DNA of 64,000 bases from an uncultured Roseburia sp. (GTDB lineage: Bacteria; Bacillota; Clostridia; Lachnospirales; Lachnospiraceae): the NCBI GenBank assembly GCA_910577925.1, contig CAJTOI010000002.1, positions 180,305 to 244,304 of the forward strand, in the 5' to 3' direction. The position numbers and the translations under genes are program-made. Shown piece after piece: positions 1-8,713 of this stretch. Positions within the stretch are counted from its first letter, which is position 1; the number at the start of each line of letters is the position of its first letter. Under the pieces are notes generated by a model. The model ran no database searches. It saw only the letters and a program-made list of their open reading frames with translations, and was not told the origin of the DNA.

Positions 1-962
1 CGTTTTTCATCCGTATCCGAAATAAATGCTTCCTGCAAAGCCTCGATGCACCACTGATATTCCGGCATATCCAGCAAATATTCTACCTGTCCCACCAGAA
101 GTTCCTTTAGGACATGCATCATATGCGCGTCTGTTCTGCCGTCGTCCAGCCATCCGGAAACAATGCCAAGCAGTTCCAGAAAAACCTTTTTATCCAGTAT
201 CTGCGTACCTGCAGGCACACTCCGCTTTGTAGCACAGCTGATTCCGTCACAGTAATCGCAGGTACTTATAGATTCCAGTGCATAAAATTCTCTTAATCGT
301 TCGGCAAGATTTTCTTCGTTTCTCACATCAACGTACTCGGCTTCCGGAGGTGTCGGATAGATGTCAGTCTCGTAGGCACTCATCGACCTTGCACAGTAAA
401 AAATCTTTCCTTCGCTCTGCATGCAGACGCAGTCTTTCATACTGCAGGTTCCAAATACCTGCCGAAGCTCCTCCGCAGACCGGTTTCTTTTGTGCTCCGA
501 ACCGATATCCGCCCATTCCTGATTGGCAAAATTCTCCACCGTCATATCCGCCGCCAGACACTTCCTTATCATCTCGTCTCTTCCCGGCGTCACAGACTGC
601 GGATATCCGCTGACGCGGATTCGCACGTTATTTCTTTTGATGCACGCCATCACGCTGGAGGAAGGCTGTATGCTTCCGTTTGTCGTAATGATCAACTGCC
701 CGATTTTTTCCTGTCCGCCGCAGAAATCAAGAATCTCTTCCAACCACGGATACATGAAAACTTCCCCTCCAATGACAAGCACTTCCTCAATATAAGCAAC
801 TTCTGCCAAAAGCTGCAGCATATCTGCCCTGACCTCCTGCGGCGAATAATGCCCGGCACGTCTTTTGGGGATCAGATCCGCACATCTCCTGCAATTCAGG
901 TTGCAGTATGTCGTCACCAGAATCCCCAGATGCGGCAGTATCGGCTTCTTTTCCTGTTCCAT
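1..962 (-). CDS. Radical SAM protein, partial (3' end beyond window)
   Basis: About 320 residues are visible and no stop codon occurs before the window edge. A radical SAM CxxxCxxC motif sits at Cys20, Cys24 and Cys27 (context TTYCNLNCRRC), followed by a GGE motif near residue 68. A Cys-rich C-terminal part (CSMKDCVC, then CDYCDG) suggests one or more extra Fe-S sites, as in SPASM-type enzymes. The ATG at 962 is chosen because GGAGG lies six bases upstream. It is the last visible gene of the leftward glycan operon, 35 bp after a GT2 gene. Radical SAM enzymes in such clusters modify sugars or peptides; the substrate cannot be told from the sequence. Confidence 0.85.
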   Translation of the reverse strand, partial: MEQEKKPILPHLGILVTTYCNLNCRRCADLIPKRRAGHYSPQEVRADMLQLLAEVAYIEEVLVIGGEVFMYPWLEEILDFCGGQEKIGQLIITTNGSIQPSSSVMACIKRNNVRIRVSGYPQSVTPGRDEMIRKCLAADMTVENFANQEWADIGSEHKRNRSAEELRQVFGTCSMKDCVCMQSEGKIFYCARSMSAYETDIYPTPPEAEYVDVRNEENLAERLREFYALESISTCDYCDGISCATKRSVPAGTQILDKKVFLELLGIVSGWLDDGRTDAHMMHVLKELLVGQVEYLLDMPEYQWCIEALQEAFISDTDEK

Positions 963-997
963 TCTCTTCCTCCAAATTCCTTCTATAAACGCTTCAC

Positions 998-2422
998 TCA
1001 CGTAATGTCCAAAGCCGTATCAAACGGCATTCGCTGCGCATTCATCTTATAAAAGTCCTGCAGCGTAAACTGGTATTCCTTTTCAAGGAACTCTCTGGTT
1101 TCGGAATCTTCCAACAGTTCCACAAAAAGTTTTACGGCAAAGCAGTTTTTAATCTGACAGAGCAAAAAGGCTTTCTCACACATCGTCGCCGTGCATGTCA
1201 CAAGTTCCGGTTTTTTCAGATCTTTTCCAAACACAAAGCGAAACTTTTCATCGGCCATTTTATAAATATAGTTGTACTGAATCCATTGAATCTCATGCCA
1301 CCCTCTGACAGACGCCTCCTCGGTCCCAGCGCTTAAATTCCTTTCTGTATCGGTAAATTTGCGGTAAAATACCAGTTTCTCCTGCAGTACATATATATTT
1401 CCTTCCAAAAGCAGCCGCAGCCATAAGTCGTAATCCTGGAGCTGAACCAGCGCATAGCGATATCCTCCCGTCCGCTCTAAGCATTCTCTCCTGATGCAGG
1501 CACTCGATGCGCATAATTCATTCTGTTTAAAAAACATCCTGCGGGTCCAGTCTTTTCCATTAAGGTTTTCACAACAGAAAGGCCCTCTAGGCATCCCGTA
1601 CTTTTTATTGATGCTCTCACCGTTTTCATCTATGATTTCCGCCCACGAAAAACATACGCTGTATGTCGGATGCTCTTCCAAAAAAGAAATCTGCTTCTCG
1701 AGCTTATCTTTCCGCCATATATCATCATGTCCGATCAGCGCCGCATATTTCCCCGTCGCCCGCTCAAATCCCACATTACCGGCATTGCAGATATTAAGGT
1801 TCTTTTCCAAAAAAACAGGAACAATCCGCTCGTCCTTCCGTGCATATTCTTTGATGATCTCCCTGCTGCCATCTGACGACGCATCATCTATCACAATAAT
1901 TTCCATATTGCGATATGTCTGGCCGACGATACTTTCAAGGGTATCTCGGACAAATGCTTCTCCGTTATACACGCAGATAACCACACTCACCAGAGGTTTC
2001 TCCGGCACGCTCCACGGAAGTGCCAATGTTCTTTCCTGCAGTGTCAGCCGGCACATAGCCTTCCGAACCGCATCGTGCGTAACCCGGCCCGAGGCGATTT
2101 TTGCTCTTAAGATTTCCGCCTGCCCGCCTTCACCGGCCTCCGCTGACTCAAAGAGCAGACTGCAAAGCCTTCCGTATTCCAGCTGTATCTGTTCCCAGCT
2201 GTGCTCGTCAAACCATGCACTGTGCGCTCCCGTGCTGCTCTCGGATTCCGTGCGGTATATTTCCGCCGCCTCCCGAATCTCATTGAGCGTTTCATTCTGT
2301 ATCTCCTGTGTCTCCTCTATTTCCTGTATCTCCTCCAATGTCTGCTGCAATTCGTCATACCGGTTAAATCGAATCAACTGAACCATAAGCCCGCATATTT
2401 CATTTATCATCTCATTCATCAT
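998..2422 (-). CDS. Family 2 glycosyltransferase (helical N-terminus + GT2)
   Basis: A 474-residue protein. The first ~140 residues are helical and Glu-rich; a GT-A domain follows, starting with VSVVICVYNGEAF, with VIDDASSDG and a GHDDIW metal/nucleotide motif. It should transfer a sugar from a nucleotide-sugar donor in the cytoplasm. The ATG at 2422 is preferred over an upstream TTG because GAGGAA lies just ahead. The whole protein is a paralogue of the C-terminal half of the 724-residue transferase at 10795-12969: the helical lead-in and the GHDD region align. It therefore looks like the fused enzyme without its StrF-like half. Donor and acceptor are unknown. Confidence 0.9.
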   Translation of the reverse strand: MMNEMINEICGLMVQLIRFNRYDELQQTLEEIQEIEETQEIQNETLNEIREAAEIYRTESESSTGAHSAWFDEHSWEQIQLEYGRLCSLLFESAEAGEGGQAEILRAKIASGRVTHDAVRKAMCRLTLQERTLALPWSVPEKPLVSVVICVYNGEAFVRDTLESIVGQTYRNMEIIVIDDASSDGSREIIKEYARKDERIVPVFLEKNLNICNAGNVGFERATGKYAALIGHDDIWRKDKLEKQISFLEEHPTYSVCFSWAEIIDENGESINKKYGMPRGPFCCENLNGKDWTRRMFFKQNELCASSACIRRECLERTGGYRYALVQLQDYDLWLRLLLEGNIYVLQEKLVFYRKFTDTERNLSAGTEEASVRGWHEIQWIQYNYIYKMADEKFRFVFGKDLKKPELVTCTATMCEKAFLLCQIKNCFAVKLFVELLEDSETREFLEKEYQFTLQDFYKMNAQRMPFDTALDIT

Positions 2423-2456
2423 ACAGATTTCCTCAATTCCTCTCGCGCCTGTCCTT

Positions 2457-3578
2457 TCACCCCTCAAACCGATTCAGACATGCAATGATGTAATCTGCTT
2501 CCTCATCCGTTATCCCATAATACAGCGGAATACTCAATTCCGTCTTCGCCAGCCGTTCCGCAATCGGGAAATCGCCCTCCGAAAGATTTAAGTCCGCATA
2601 TGCCGCCTGCAGATGCGGCGGTATCGGATAATGACAGTTTGTCTCTATCCCGCACTCTTTCAAATACCGCGCCAGTTCGTCCCTCGCCTCACAGTGTACC
2701 GCAAAGATATGCCACACCGGCTCCGTCCCCGCAGCAACCAGCGGCAACCGGATCTTTTCATTCATAATCTCTGTAAGATAGCGATGCGCAAGCGTCCGCC
2801 TGCGCGCGTTCCACCGATCCAGCGACTTTAATTTTACCCGCAGGAACGCCGCCTGCAGCTCGTCAAGCCGGGAGTTATTCCCCTTATAGATATGGTGATA
2901 TTTATAATCGGAACCGTAGTTTGCCAGAGCGCGCACCTTTTCGGCCAGCGCAAGGTCATTTGTCACAACCGCGCCGCCGTCTCCGAGCGCGCCGAGATTC
3001 TTCCCCGGATAAAAGCTGAATCCCGCCGCATCTCCGAGCACCCCCGCTTTTGCGCCGCAATATTCGGCGCCGTGGGCCTGAGCCGCGTCCTCAATCACTT
3101 TGATTCCGTATCGGTGCGCCGTCTCCGCAATCCGGCGCATATCGGCCGGCTGGCCGTACAAATGTACGGCTATGATTGCTTTTGTCTTTGATGTAATACT
3201 TTTTTCTATCAATTCCGGATTGATATTGCATGATCTGTGGTCCGGTTCCACAAAAACCGGTGCCGCCCCCGTATAGGACACTGCCAGCGCCGTCGCGATA
3301 AATGTGTTTGCCGGCACGATCACCTCGTCGCCCGCGCCGATTCCGCAGGCCTTCAAAATCAGGAGCAGCGCCTCAAGTCCGTTTCCGACTCCGACGCAGG
3401 CGTTTGCCCCGCAGTACGCGGCAAACTCTTCCTCAAACCGCCGGCACTCTTCGCCCTGTATAAACCATTCCCGGTCCATCACACGCGCATATGCCGCATC
3501 CAGTTCTGCCCGAATCTCATCATGAATCCTGGCCAGATTCAGATATGTAATCTTTTTCTTTTCCATGCTTTCTCTCAT
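2457..3578 (-). CDS. fdtB: DegT-family sugar aminotransferase, FdtB/QdtB-like
   Basis: A 373-residue PLP enzyme of the DegT/DnrJ/EryC1/StrS family. The probable Schiff-base lysine is Lys193 in PGKNLGALGDGG, with Asp164 in IEDAAQAHG. The start overlaps the stop of the FdtA-like gene by ATGA, so the two should be translated together. FdtA/FdtB pairs convert a dTDP-6-deoxy-4-keto sugar to the 3-keto isomer and then to the 3-amino-3,6-dideoxy sugar (Fuc3N or Qui3N). The epimer cannot be decided by reading. The dTDP-glucose genes (rmlA, rmlB) and a dedicated 3-N-acyltransferase are not in this window. Confidence 0.85.
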   Translation of the reverse strand: MRESMEKKKITYLNLARIHDEIRAELDAAYARVMDREWFIQGEECRRFEEEFAAYCGANACVGVGNGLEALLLILKACGIGAGDEVIVPANTFIATALAVSYTGAAPVFVEPDHRSCNINPELIEKSITSKTKAIIAVHLYGQPADMRRIAETAHRYGIKVIEDAAQAHGAEYCGAKAGVLGDAAGFSFYPGKNLGALGDGGAVVTNDLALAEKVRALANYGSDYKYHHIYKGNNSRLDELQAAFLRVKLKSLDRWNARRRTLAHRYLTEIMNEKIRLPLVAAGTEPVWHIFAVHCEARDELARYLKECGIETNCHYPIPPHLQAAYADLNLSEGDFPIAERLAKTELSIPLYYGITDEEADYIIACLNRFEG

Positions 3579-3973
3579 TCCGCAATCATCTGCAAAAACT
3601 CATCATAATCCCTGATGTAATCTTCCTCTTTATAGACTTCCGACGCCAATACCATCAGCACGGCATCCGGAGAAAAATCATACATCTCACGCCACATATT
3701 ATTCGGAACATATAATCCCTCATAAGGCTTTTCCAGCGAGACGATTTTCTTTTCCCGCCCGTTATCCAGCAGCACCTTACAGGAACCGTGAATGCAGATC
3801 AGTATCTGCTCTAAATTCTTATGCGCATGGAATCCGCGCCGCACGCCCTCTTTTGTGTCGTACATGTAGTAAACCCGCTTGATTTCAAAGGGAATATCTC
3901 CAAACTCCTCCAGAGACACCAGCATTCCCCGGTCATCTCCGTGCTGCTGAAACGCATACTTGATAATCTGCAT
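3575..3973 (-). CDS. fdtA: dTDP-6-deoxy-hexulose 3,4-ketoisomerase (FdtA-like cupin)
   Basis: A 132-residue WxcM/FdtA-type cupin. The family signature is clear: DDRGMLVSLE, PFEIKRVYYMY, and RGFHAHK (residues 46-52) with His49 and His51 as the probable catalytic pair. The reaction moves the keto group of dTDP-4-keto-6-deoxyglucose from C4 to C3, the substrate for the adjacent aminotransferase. GGAG lies seven bases upstream of the ATG. The ATGA overlap with the next gene supports one coupled two-step module. Whether the product is the galacto or gluco isomer (FdtA or QdtA) is not resolved. Confidence 0.88.
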   Translation of the reverse strand: MQIIKYAFQQHGDDRGMLVSLEEFGDIPFEIKRVYYMYDTKEGVRRGFHAHKNLEQILICIHGSCKVLLDNGREKKIVSLEKPYEGLYVPNNMWREMYDFSPDAVLMVLASEVYKEEDYIRDYDEFLQMIAE

Positions 3974-3988
3974 GTTTTCTCTCCTTAC

Positions 3989-5119
3989 TCACTCAAACAT
4001 CCGCGAAAGCCGCTCCCGAAACGTAAAATCGCGCCGCACGCGCTCCGCGCCGGCATGCGCAATCCGCTGCCGCTCCTTTTCATGCTCCAGGTAGTATTTC
4101 GCCTTGTAAAACATGTCCTCCGCATCCTCATACATGACCAGTTCCTCCGGCCGGAAATACTCCGCAAGCTCCTCCTGATAATTCGAGAGAACAAACCCGC
4201 CGCACGCGAGGACGTCAAGCACCCGCAGCGGTATTCCGGTGCGGATTGTTTTCAGAGAAATATTCAGGTTGATGCGGCTCGCCGCAAAAATCTGCGGCAT
4301 CTGCGTGTAATAGTCCGCATAGCCCCTGTAGCGCACCGCATCAAGCCGTTCATCCTGATTGTCGGAATACAAATCCACCTGAACATATTTTGACAAAAGT
4401 GCCAGTGCCATGTAGCGCTCCCGCCCCGTCGTCTCGCAGGCCAGCATAAATTCCAGTTCACGTCTGCCCATCAAAAAGCCGTCCGTCGCCACTCTGCGGT
4501 AGACGGCGTTCATTTTTTCCAGCAGTTCGTCCGTCACCAATTCCGGTATCAGATACGCCCCGTAAAGCTTTCCCTGCGCGCTCACGATGCCCTCCAGATA
4601 CCCTTTCAGATATTCGTCTAACGCCGCCGTAAAATACCGGTATTCCGTCTGGTACAGCTTCCCGATCAAAGAGACATCCGTCCGGTACTCCCGCGCACTG
4701 TCCGCTGTTATGGCCGACGCAAATACCCGGCTGTCCGCGGCCAGCGGCAGATGAAAGGCATTGACGCCGCATTTTTGATATTCCTCCGCCTGCCCCCGAT
4801 CGAAAAAAAAGATCCGGCTGCAGGAATTTGAAAGAACAGACAAATCCCGGATATGCAGCGGTGAGTCATACACCCACGCCGTATAGCGGATTCCCCGTTC
4901 CTCGCACAGCGCGGATATCAGCGGGGAAAAATTGACCGAAAACACATCGGTGTAGGCGCCCGCTTTCAGGTATGCCCCAAACTGCGTCAGAAACGCATCA
5001 TCCTTCTCCCAGTCCGCAAACTGGTAAAAAAACGTGTCGTACGAAACTCCGAGCTCCTTTAATCCCCGCTCAATCCCCTGATTCATAAAAGAATGCCACT
5101 GAAAAAATAACAGCTTCAT
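3989..5119 (-). CDS. CgeB-like GT-B glycosyltransferase (DUF3880 type)
   Basis: A 376-residue protein with the layout of CgeB/DUF3880-type transferases: an N-terminal Rossmann half (FSVNFSPLIS, then WVYDSPLH) and a C-terminal glycosyltransferase 1_2 domain (INLNISLKTIRTGIPLR, LDVLACGGFVLSNYQ). The start MKLLFF at 5119 has GGGGG seven bases upstream; an in-frame ATG at 5143 is possible but less typical. It is closely related in layout to the two rightward genes at 36133 and 37326. It probably adds one sugar of the flagellar glycan; the donor is unknown. Confidence 0.85.
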   Translation of the reverse strand: MKLLFFQWHSFMNQGIERGLKELGVSYDTFFYQFADWEKDDAFLTQFGAYLKAGAYTDVFSVNFSPLISALCEERGIRYTAWVYDSPLHIRDLSVLSNSCSRIFFFDRGQAEEYQKCGVNAFHLPLAADSRVFASAITADSAREYRTDVSLIGKLYQTEYRYFTAALDEYLKGYLEGIVSAQGKLYGAYLIPELVTDELLEKMNAVYRRVATDGFLMGRRELEFMLACETTGRERYMALALLSKYVQVDLYSDNQDERLDAVRYRGYADYYTQMPQIFAASRINLNISLKTIRTGIPLRVLDVLACGGFVLSNYQEELAEYFRPEELVMYEDAEDMFYKAKYYLEHEKERQRIAHAGAERVRRDFTFRERLSRMFE

Positions 5120-5153
5120 TTTGCAACCCCCGATAATTCCCATTGTCTCCCGA

Positions 5154-5846
5154 CTACATAAATTTCCCTCTCAACACAATATCCGTATCGTTCCCGTTCT
5201 GGCAAAATCCGTTCTTCACCCATCTCACGGCCCGTTCATAATCGTTAACGGTATCAATCTCCTTGGTCCGCAAATTCATAAAGGCTACCGGAAGATACGG
5301 TTCGATCAGCTGAAAGACATGTCCCGTTCCGCTTATCATTTTCTGACTCTTCATCTGTGTAATCCCGTTCCACTCATAGGTTCCGCTGTTTCGGGAAAAT
5401 GCGCTCACAAATTCCTTTCCGCCTTCCTCGTACGTTTCAAGCATCCACGGTTCATCTGTCTCGGGCGCCCCTCCCCCTATAAATTCATGATCACAGGCCA
5501 ATATCCGTTTCATATCATCCGGATGCACCAGCAAATCCCCGTCTAACGAGAGTATAAATTCATTGGCGAACTTTGCGGCGAGCGCTACGCTCGCCCCTGT
5601 GCCTGTCGTTCTGTAATCGTGATTGAATACAAACAGAATATCGTTTCTGTATTTGCGCACAACCTCGATCACACGTTCCGCCTGATATCCTACAACCACC
5701 CGGATATCTCTTTCCTCCTCCAGCATCTCCAGATGTCTTACAATCAGCGGTTTCCCGTCAATCTCCACCAATGCCTTTGTGGTTCCCAATCCCAGCCTGT
5801 TTCCCATACCGGCGCAGCTGATGATTACTGTTCTTGAAACTGCCAT
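5154..5846 (-). CDS. MobA-like sugar/polyol nucleotidyltransferase
   Basis: A 230-residue NTP-transferase domain. The N-terminal CAGMGNRLG is the nucleotide loop in variant form, Lys24 lies in TTKALVEIDGKPL, and DGD at 102-104 is the metal-binding site. This family activates a phosphorylated small molecule as an NDP derivative, as LicC does with phosphocholine and other enzymes with sugar phosphates. GGAGG lies eight bases upstream. It stands next to a HAD phosphatase and near a TagF-like polyol-phosphate transferase. I infer that it makes a CDP- or other NDP-activated decoration that the transferase then attaches. The substrate is not determined. Confidence 0.8.
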   Translation of the reverse strand: MAVSRTVIISCAGMGNRLGLGTTKALVEIDGKPLIVRHLEMLEEERDIRVVVGYQAERVIEVVRKYRNDILFVFNHDYRTTGTGASVALAAKFANEFILSLDGDLLVHPDDMKRILACDHEFIGGGAPETDEPWMLETYEEGGKEFVSAFSRNSGTYEWNGITQMKSQKMISGTGHVFQLIEPYLPVAFMNLRTKEIDTVNDYERAVRWVKNGFCQNGNDTDIVLRGKFM

Positions 5847-5858
5847 ATCCGTCGCCTC

Positions 5859-6461
5859 CTACGCCAACCGCTCTAAAAAGTCTACCAGCCGTTCCTCGTC
5901 ATAAACGGCATGGCTGGCACATGCCAGCACTGCAGGAGCAATCGTGCGGACCCCGCCGTACCCGATTCCGACATCCGCCGCCTCTATCATTTCCGCATCG
6001 TTATTTCCGTCGCCGACCGCGACAAACGGAAGCACCATCTGGCTGATCACCATATTTTTATCTACAATACTGAACACATCCGAAATATGATCCTCTCTCA
6101 CAATTGCCTTTGAGGAAAACGTGTTCCGTTCCATTCCAAGCTTCTTTATAAGTTCCTCTATCCACACATCCAAATTTCCCGTCACAATATGGCACCTGTC
6201 CTGATTTCTTCGTATGAAATCCGCCAGCCGTTCATTTAACGCTATCTCTCCGATCATCCGGCGGACTTCACTGACCGAAATATCCTTCAATAAATCTACC
6301 CTTTGCAGAAAACTCTGCTTAAAGGGTATCTCACCCCGCATAGCGCTCTCAGTCAGCGAACTCATCTTCTCATACAATCCCAGCTCCTTCGAAATCGTAG
6401 GCAGGATTTCCTGTCTTGTCACGGTGGAATCCAGGTCAAACAAAAAGATATATCGGCTCAT
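5859..6461 (-). CDS. HAD-family phosphatase (SerB-like fold)
   Basis: A 200-residue HAD phosphatase with complete motifs: DLDST (nucleophile Asp9, acid Asp11), VTGN with Thr94, Lys135, and GDGNND at 150-155. It resembles phosphoserine phosphatase in size and cap arrangement. It lies between a nucleotidyltransferase and a methyltransferase inside the glycan operon, so a role in preparing a small phosphorylated precursor is more likely than serine synthesis. The start at 6461 has GAGG six bases ahead; an in-frame ATG at 6476 with GGAAAG upstream is a possible alternative. Confidence 0.8.
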   Translation of the reverse strand: MSRYIFLFDLDSTVTRQEILPTISKELGLYEKMSSLTESAMRGEIPFKQSFLQRVDLLKDISVSEVRRMIGEIALNERLADFIRRNQDRCHIVTGNLDVWIEELIKKLGMERNTFSSKAIVREDHISDVFSIVDKNMVISQMVLPFVAVGDGNNDAEMIEAADVGIGYGGVRTIAPAVLACASHAVYDEERLVDFLERLA

Positions 6462-6479
6462 TTTCTTCCTCTCCATCTG

Positions 6480-7217
6480 TTATCTTTCCAAAATATAATA
6501 GTACTGTGCGGTTTCTTTTCTATTATTAAGCTTATCCTCGTCAAACAAAAAACCTTCTCTCTGAATTTGAAATCCCTTTTCCAGAAAAGAACCTTCAAAA
6601 AAGTTCATCAGTTCCGTGCGTGTCCTGTAAATTGCATTATAATTATCTTCTAACTCTTCCGAATAAAAATCTTTCAGCGTCAGCCTGTCTTCTATTCCGA
6701 TCGGTTCCCGGATACAGATAATCGCATGCGGTTCGCATATCCTTTCTATCTGTCTCAAAGATATGTCTATATCCTCATCATTCAGATAAACAAGGTTTCC
6801 TATTATCAAAACAGTATTATACGTTCCCTTTTCTTTATCCTTAAGAACCCGTTCTATTTCATTCGTCGCACCTTCATAAAAAAAGAAATTCTCCTTTTTA
6901 TTCCGTCTGTTCGCGATTTCTATCAATTCTCCGCTAAAGTCCACTCCGCAATACGCTTCTATATACTCCGGCAATGCATCCGCCCATCTTCCTATTCCGC
7001 ATCCCACATCCAGCACTCTGGATTCCTTCTGCAGTTTCAACAGAGGCAATAACTTATCCACCTCTTTTTGATTTCTTTCTCTGACCAGTTCCTGATTGTC
7101 ATCCTGATACATGGTTACGGAATACGGGTTGTCCTCTTTAAACCGCTCCGCCCTCTTTTTAAAAAACTGCTTTGTTTCATTGTAATTAATATTGGCTATT
7201 TCTTCTGTTATCCGCAT
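6480..7217 (-). CDS. SAM-dependent methyltransferase
   Basis: A 245-residue class I methyltransferase. Motif I is VLDVGCGIGRW at about residues 68-78, followed by GVDFSGELI, which places the SAM ribose-binding acid. The ATG at 7217 (MRITEE) has GGGAG five bases upstream; the longer reading to 7259 would need a TTG start. It probably O- or N-methylates a sugar or polyol of the glycan, given its position between the HAD phosphatase and the TagF-like transferase. Nothing seen decides the acceptor. Confidence 0.85.
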   Translation of the reverse strand: MRITEEIANINYNETKQFFKKRAERFKEDNPYSVTMYQDDNQELVRERNQKEVDKLLPLLKLQKESRVLDVGCGIGRWADALPEYIEAYCGVDFSGELIEIANRRNKKENFFFYEGATNEIERVLKDKEKGTYNTVLIIGNLVYLNDEDIDISLRQIERICEPHAIICIREPIGIEDRLTLKDFYSEELEDNYNAIYRTRTELMNFFEGSFLEKGFQIQREGFLFDEDKLNNRKETAQYYYILER

Positions 7218-7251
7218 GCCGGCTCCCTTCTCTCCATTATTTTCTATTGTC

Positions 7252-8667
7252 TCATTCAAGCCTTAATTCCTGCTCTATAATTGTATATATATTCTCGGCT
7301 GCGCTTTTCCCGCCCGCCTTTCTGTAATCTAAATTCGCCTCAAAAAAGTTTTCCCTCTTTTCCCTGTTTTTGTCATTTTCCCCCAAAACAACATCAATTA
7401 TAAAGCGTTCTATCGCCTCATAATCCCCCCCATCCGCACTGTAATGAATCTTGATCAACTCTTTTCCGAAATCGTTAAAAAATTGTCCGTCTCTTTTTAA
7501 CAACAGCAACGGCTTATGTGCATAAAGATATTCGGATAAAAATGATACGCTGTCCAAAATCATGGCATCCGAATCACGGAACAGCCTGTCATATAGCCCT
7601 TCTTCCATAACCCCTGCATTTTCCAGATTCCGCCATCTCTGTTCATAAGCGTTCCATTCATCCGAATCGGCAAATATTCCTGCGCGTATTGCTTTGTATT
7701 TCAACCCCGGATGCGGTTTAAAAATCCAAACCGTTTCTCTGCCGTATTTTTCCGCCATTTCAAGCATAAACATATGGTTGACGGCGAATGTGGAGAAATT
7801 TACCGGTTCACTTTTATCCAGCGTGTGATGAGGCGCATATATGATTTTCTTTGCTTTCGGATTCCCTGCTTTTTCCGTCAGTTCCTTCCAGATATCCGCT
7901 CCGTTCTCGTGGTTTTCATAAAATATATCCATTTTGGGATACCCGGTATATACCGCATTGCTGCTCCCTGCAAACGCATATTTTTCTGCCATTTCTGTCG
8001 CCATTCGGCTTTCCTCAAAATTTTTCCATACACAATTATGAATCGTTTTATTGTATTGATCATACACAAAATCTCCCTGCTCATTCTCCGCAGCCATAAT
8101 TCCATACGGAATATATGTGTGAAGCGTATCCAGTGAATAATTCTGCAGTTGGAAATGATCATCGAGCATATCGCTCCATGGCGTCAGCCAGATACACACC
8201 TCCGGTTTTATGCCAATCTCTTTCCATGTATACTGTTCTCCTGTATCAGGATTCAATGTCCCCAGAACCCGTAAATCCTTTTTCTTAAAATAATCCAGAT
8301 TTTTCTCATATTCTTCTGTCATCAGTTCCTGACTCTGTCCGTTATGATTAGACATCAAAAATACATACGGTTCAAATCTTTCTGACTTTTCCAATAAATA
8401 ATAGAGCTCGTCGCCAATCCACGTAGACGCAAAATTTGCGATAAATCCCACTGTGATCTTTTCCTGCCTCCGCAATCTGCGGATATTTATATCTTCCAGA
8501 TAAGTCTTGATTTTTAAATAAAACTCTTTTCCGTTCTCGACCTGTCTGACCCTGTTCATTAATGCCTCTAAATGCGCATAAAAAAATTTCCCGATTGTGT
8601 TTTCATTCAGATAGCCCAAATCCAGCCCATCCAGCAGCTGATTTACCAATACTTCATCCCAGTCCAT
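7252..8667 (-). CDS. CDP-glycerol glycerophosphotransferase-like (TagB/TagF family)
   Basis: A 471-residue protein. The C-terminal half matches the TagB/TagF (Glyphos_transf) fold: APHH at 278-281, FKPHP at 316-320, and DSVSFLSEYLYAHKP at about 372-386. In the family these histidines and the Ser-rich loop bind CDP-polyol and catalyse polyol-phosphate transfer to a saccharide. No membrane segment is seen. With the nucleotidyltransferase, HAD phosphatase and methyltransferase downstream it forms a likely sub-module that adds a phosphate-linked polyol or similar group to the glycan. AGGGAG lies five bases upstream of the ATG. Confidence 0.85.
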   Translation of the reverse strand: MDWDEVLVNQLLDGLDLGYLNENTIGKFFYAHLEALMNRVRQVENGKEFYLKIKTYLEDINIRRLRRQEKITVGFIANFASTWIGDELYYLLEKSERFEPYVFLMSNHNGQSQELMTEEYEKNLDYFKKKDLRVLGTLNPDTGEQYTWKEIGIKPEVCIWLTPWSDMLDDHFQLQNYSLDTLHTYIPYGIMAAENEQGDFVYDQYNKTIHNCVWKNFEESRMATEMAEKYAFAGSSNAVYTGYPKMDIFYENHENGADIWKELTEKAGNPKAKKIIYAPHHTLDKSEPVNFSTFAVNHMFMLEMAEKYGRETVWIFKPHPGLKYKAIRAGIFADSDEWNAYEQRWRNLENAGVMEEGLYDRLFRDSDAMILDSVSFLSEYLYAHKPLLLLKRDGQFFNDFGKELIKIHYSADGGDYEAIERFIIDVVLGENDKNREKRENFFEANLDYRKAGGKSAAENIYTIIEQELRLE

Positions 8668-8713
8668 CTCTTCTCCCTGAAATCTTCCTGTCCGACAGCG
8701 GTCCCGCTGATTT

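Noticed and set aside
1494..2381. Long rightward open frame (about 295 codons) antisense to the GT2 gene
   Set aside because: It mirrors the codon pattern of the leftward gene, has a Ser/Cys/Ile-rich composition unlike real proteins here, no ribosome site and no recognisable domain. Similar antisense frames occur under many genes of this window.
5859..6461. serB (serine biosynthesis)
   Set aside because: The HAD motifs fit SerB, but the gene sits inside a glycan operon beside a nucleotidyltransferase and methyltransferase; sequence alone does not support a serine role.
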